From Desulfobacterales bacterium (GTDB taxonomy: Bacteria > Desulfobacterota > Dissulfuribacteria > Dissulfuribacterales > JAMONC01): a stretch of 6,915 nt of DNA. Every line of letters begins with the position of its first letter. Within the stretch, counting starts at the first letter, position 1. A model generated the notes under the pieces. It worked only from the letters and a program-made list of their open reading frames with translations, was not told the origin of the DNA and made no database searches. A program made the translations under genes and the position numbers. Of this stretch, positions 5,427-6,915 are shown piece after piece. The stretch covers positions 1 to 6,915 of the forward strand of contig JAMONC010000311.1 in NCBI GenBank assembly GCA_027066725.1, given 5' to 3'.

Positions 5427-6545
5427 ATGAGGGATAGTGTGGAAGAGGAAATAAAGTTTTATTTAAAGAAAATCGACTGGCTACTTTTATTATTCCTATC
5501 AGGAATATTATTGGCTGGTTTTTTAACTGTTAAAAGTGTCAGTATTATAGAAGGTAACAGTCTAGCTAATAAACAATTACTTTGGTATACAATTGGATTC
5601 GTGTTTATATTTATTTTATTTTTTTTAAAAGATTATAGATTGCTAAGAAAAGTGGTCTGGTGGTTTTATGCTTTTTGTATAATTTTATTAATATTAGTGA
5701 TGGTGGTTTCACATGGTAAGGTTCATAGATGGATACATCTAGGTTTTATTAGTATACAGCCTTCAGAATTTACTAAGCTAGCAATTATTTTAGCGTTATC
5801 AGATTTTTTTTCTAGGAGAATAAAAGAGCGTTATACTTTACAAGATATTGTATTAGTTGGTTGTATTTTGGCTATTCCTCTATGGTTAATAAAAAAACAA
5901 CCAGATCTAGGTACTGCAGTACTTATTGCTATTGTAAGCGCTACTATTATATTTTTTGCTAGGTTAAACCTAAAAACCATTATCATCATTGTTACTTCAA
6001 TTATTATAGCTTTTCCTGTATTTTATCATTCTATGCTCCCTTATCAAAGGCAGAGACTAGAGGCTTTTTTACATCCAGATAAATATAAACAACAGGGAGG
6101 ATATCATATAAATGAGTCTAAAATAGCTGTAGGTACTGGCGGTAAATGGGGGCAAGGTTTTAAGCATGGGATTCAGGTACATTTAAGATTTTTGCCAGAA
6201 TCTCATACTGATTTTGCTTTTGCAACATTTGCTGAAGAATGGGGGTTTTGGGGATGTTGTTTATTGATTGCATGTTATTTAGGCATATTTTGGCGCGGGC
6301 TTAGTATTTCTAAAGAGGCAAAGGATAGATTTGGGGTTTTTTTGGCTTTTGGTATAACTGCACTTTTGTTTTGGCAGACATTTATAAATATGATTATGGT
6401 TTTAGGGTGGGCACCTGTAGTAGGAATTCCTTTACCTCTAGTAAGCTATGGTGGCTCTTCTGCTTTGGTTACATTGACTAGCATTGGTATATTATTAAAC
6501 ATACATAAATGTCACATGGAAACCTCTTCTTGCTTACTTGAATAA
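5427..6545 (+). CDS. rodA: RodA, SEDS-family peptidoglycan glycosyltransferase
   Basis: RodA polymerises lipid II into glycan strands in the elongasome, with PBP2 as its partner. The 372 residues are highly hydrophobic (about ten membrane segments) and match E. coli RodA in length (370). Diagnostic motifs are IQPSEFTKLAI (110-120), KQPDLGTAVL (157-166), PYQRQRLEAFLHP (205-217), GTGGKWGQG (237-245), PESHTDFAFA (257-266) with the catalytic Asp at D262, the same number as in E. coli, and PLVSYGGSS (337-345). The ATG lies 3 nt after mrdA. A GTG at 5439 (codon 5) has a better Shine-Dalgarno (GAGGG at 5429-5433), so the true start could be there, giving 368 aa. It is the last gene of the operon. 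FtsW is the alternative SEDS member, but the mre/mrdA context argues for RodA. Confidence 0.96.
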   Translation: MRDSVEEEIKFYLKKIDWLLLLFLSGILLAGFLTVKSVSIIEGNSLANKQLLWYTIGFVFIFILFFLKDYRLLRKVVWWFYAFCIILLILVMVVSHGKVHRWIHLGFISIQPSEFTKLAIILALSDFFSRRIKERYTLQDIVLVGCILAIPLWLIKKQPDLGTAVLIAIVSATIIFFARLNLKTIIIIVTSIIIAFPVFYHSMLPYQRQRLEAFLHPDKYKQQGGYHINESKIAVGTGGKWGQGFKHGIQVHLRFLPESHTDFAFATFAEEWGFWGCCLLIACYLGIFWRGLSISKEAKDRFGVFLAFGITALLFWQTFINMIMVLGWAPVVGIPLPLVSYGGSSALVTLTSIGILLNIHKCHMETSSCLLE

Positions 6546-6635
6546 AGAAAAAAATATTATTTCAGTTAGTTACGAAATAAGTATAGATATAAAAAGCATT
6601 ACAGAAATATTATCAAATTATTTTTTTACTAAATT

Positions 6636-6653
6636 AAAAGTAGTTACTTTTTT
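6636..6653 (+). terminator. Possible weak terminator after rodA
   Basis: AAAAGT (6636-6641) pairs with ACTTTT (6646-6651) around AGTT, and the T run continues to 6653. The stem is short and AT-rich and the T run is partly inside it, so termination here is doubtful; it is listed because it is the only T-tailed + strand hairpin between the two operons. Confidence 0.25.
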
Positions 6654-6673
6654 GCAAGACTTGGATTTTTTTC

Positions 6674-6694
6674 TAGCTTTTTATAAAAAAGCTA
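6674..6694. repeat. 9-bp inverted repeat between rodA and the next operon
   Basis: TAGCTTTTT (6674-6682) and AAAAAGCTA (6686-6694) are perfect arms around ATA. The stem is convincing, but neither strand has a T tract after it. It sits 20 bp upstream of a TTGACA box and may be a terminator of unusual type, a binding site, or a mixed-sequence palindrome of no function. Confidence 0.4.
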
Positions 6695-6714
6695 CAAAAT
6701 CATGTTAAAAGGCA

Positions 6715-6743
6715 TTGACAGTAGAACTTAAATAAGGTAAAAG
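6715..6743 (+). promoter_or_regulatory. Candidate promoter for the ATP synthase-like operon
   Basis: A perfect -35 TTGACA (6715-6720) is followed after 17 nt by TAAAAG (6738-6743), 4 of 6 matches to TATAAT. Transcription from about 6750 would give a leader near 90 nt. The spacing and the position right after the gap following rodA support a separate operon. Confidence 0.6.
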
Positions 6744-6758
6744 CTAGAACAAGTTTTG

Positions 6759-6774
6759 ATGAATGGGGATTCAT
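6759..6774 (+). repeat. Hairpin in the leader of the ATP synthase-like operon
   Basis: ATGAAT (6759-6764) and ATTCAT (6769-6774) pair perfectly around GGGG; adding the flanking G-T and T-A pairs gives about 8 bp. It would sit at the very 5' end of the mRNA predicted from the promoter at 6715-6743 and could stabilise or regulate it. Confidence 0.4.
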
Positions 6775-6823
6775 TAGTGCAACAGCGTAAAAAAAACAAA
6801 GGCATGCGTTATTAGTTAAGTGT

Positions 6824-6829
6824 AGGAGG
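6824..6829 (+). promoter_or_regulatory. Strong ribosome binding site before the ATP synthase-like gene
   Basis: AGGAGG (followed by GG) lies 10 nt before the ATG at 6840. It is the strongest Shine-Dalgarno sequence in the window, fixes the start of the partial gene and suggests high expression. Confidence 0.75.
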
Positions 6830-6839
6830 GGCGCTTTAA

Positions 6840-6915
6840 ATGATAACCTTAAATATCACCTTATGGATTGAAGTTGCTTTGGCTTTAATCCTGATGTTTA
6901 TTTTAAATGTTGTTC
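6840..6915 (+). CDS. atpF: Probable F0F1 ATP synthase subunit b/b' (5' part, cut by window edge)
   Basis: Only 25 codons are visible: MITLNITLWIEVALAL, then ILMFILNVV. A short polar start, an aromatic/hydrophobic helix and a 'LxFxLN' pattern near residue 20 resemble the N-terminal membrane anchor of b or b' subunits, which form the peripheral stalk of F-type ATP synthase linking F0 to F1. In Desulfobacterota, ATP synthase operons that begin with a b'-type gene next to mre/rod genes are familiar to me, which raises the likelihood. The visible part is too short for certainty; another single-span membrane protein would look similar. If right, a second atpF, atpH and atpA should follow outside the window. 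Promoter and strong ribosome binding site are its own. Confidence 0.6.
   Translation, partial: MITLNITLWIEVALALILMFILNVV

Larger units (their letters stand above)
6546..6839. other. Intergenic region between rodA and the ATP synthase-like gene
   Basis: These 294 bp hold no credible long ORF. The left half (to about 6700) is AT-rich with weak dyads: TTATTTC/GAAATAA (6557-6563 and 6574-6580), AAAAGT/ACTTTT with a trailing T run (6636-6653), and TAGCTTTTT/AAAAAGCTA (6674-6694). One of these may end the mre operon, but none is a textbook terminator. The right half contains a promoter (6715-6743), a perfect 6-bp hairpin (6759-6774), an 18-codon ORF and a strong ribosome binding site. Confidence 0.65.

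Noticed and set aside
6557..6580. Terminator of the mre operon
   Set aside because: The T run lies on the - strand side of this dyad, so it cannot act as a standard terminator for rodA.

Overview
The window is AT-rich bacterial DNA built around the rod-shape (elongasome) operon mreB-mreC-mreD-mrdA-rodA on the + strand. A divergent ribosomal/RNase P cluster, rpmH-rnpA-yidD, lies on the - strand to its left. To its right is the first part of a gene that looks like an F-type ATP synthase b/b' subunit. The MreB sequence style and the order 'mre/rod genes, then an ATP synthase operon opening with a b-type subunit' fit a low-GC member of the Desulfobacterota (former Deltaproteobacteria), perhaps thermophilic or anaerobic. 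This assignment is inference from recalled synteny and protein style. No rRNA or other decisive marker is present.

Layout. Positions 1-136 (-) hold the N-terminal 45 codons of yidD, cut by the window edge. Positions 158-541 (-) hold rnpA. Its conserved N-terminus extends far upstream of the only in-frame GTG, and the best start visible is a non-canonical ATA behind a strong Shine-Dalgarno sequence. Positions 575-709 (-) hold rpmH (44 aa, too short for many gene callers). Positions 710-1056 are a divergent, very AT-rich intergenic region with a candidate promoter for each side and several inverted repeats. Positions 1057-6545 (+) are five tightly packed cell-shape genes with gaps of 31, 2, 5 and 3 nt, almost certainly one operon. 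Positions 6546-6839 are non-coding, with weak hairpins, a TTGACA-type promoter and a leader. Positions 6840-6915 begin the next operon.

How the genes work together. MreB forms membrane-bound filaments. MreC and MreD link them to the periplasmic synthase pair, in which RodA (SEDS glycosyltransferase) polymerises lipid II and PBP2 (MrdA, transpeptidase) cross-links the product, giving lateral-wall growth of a rod-shaped cell. All catalytic motifs of PBP2 and RodA are intact. On the other side, L34 (rpmH) is part of the 50S ribosome, RnpA is the protein cofactor of RNase P, and YidD assists YidC-dependent membrane insertion.

I see no mobile element, CRISPR array, tRNA, rRNA or defence system, and nothing that makes a convincing novel multi-gene system. 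The points most worth a second look are the apparent ATA start of rnpA, a divergent segment in MreB where the family usually reads IGSA, a cysteine-rich version of the PBP2 zinc-site region, and structured leader regions at the two promoters.
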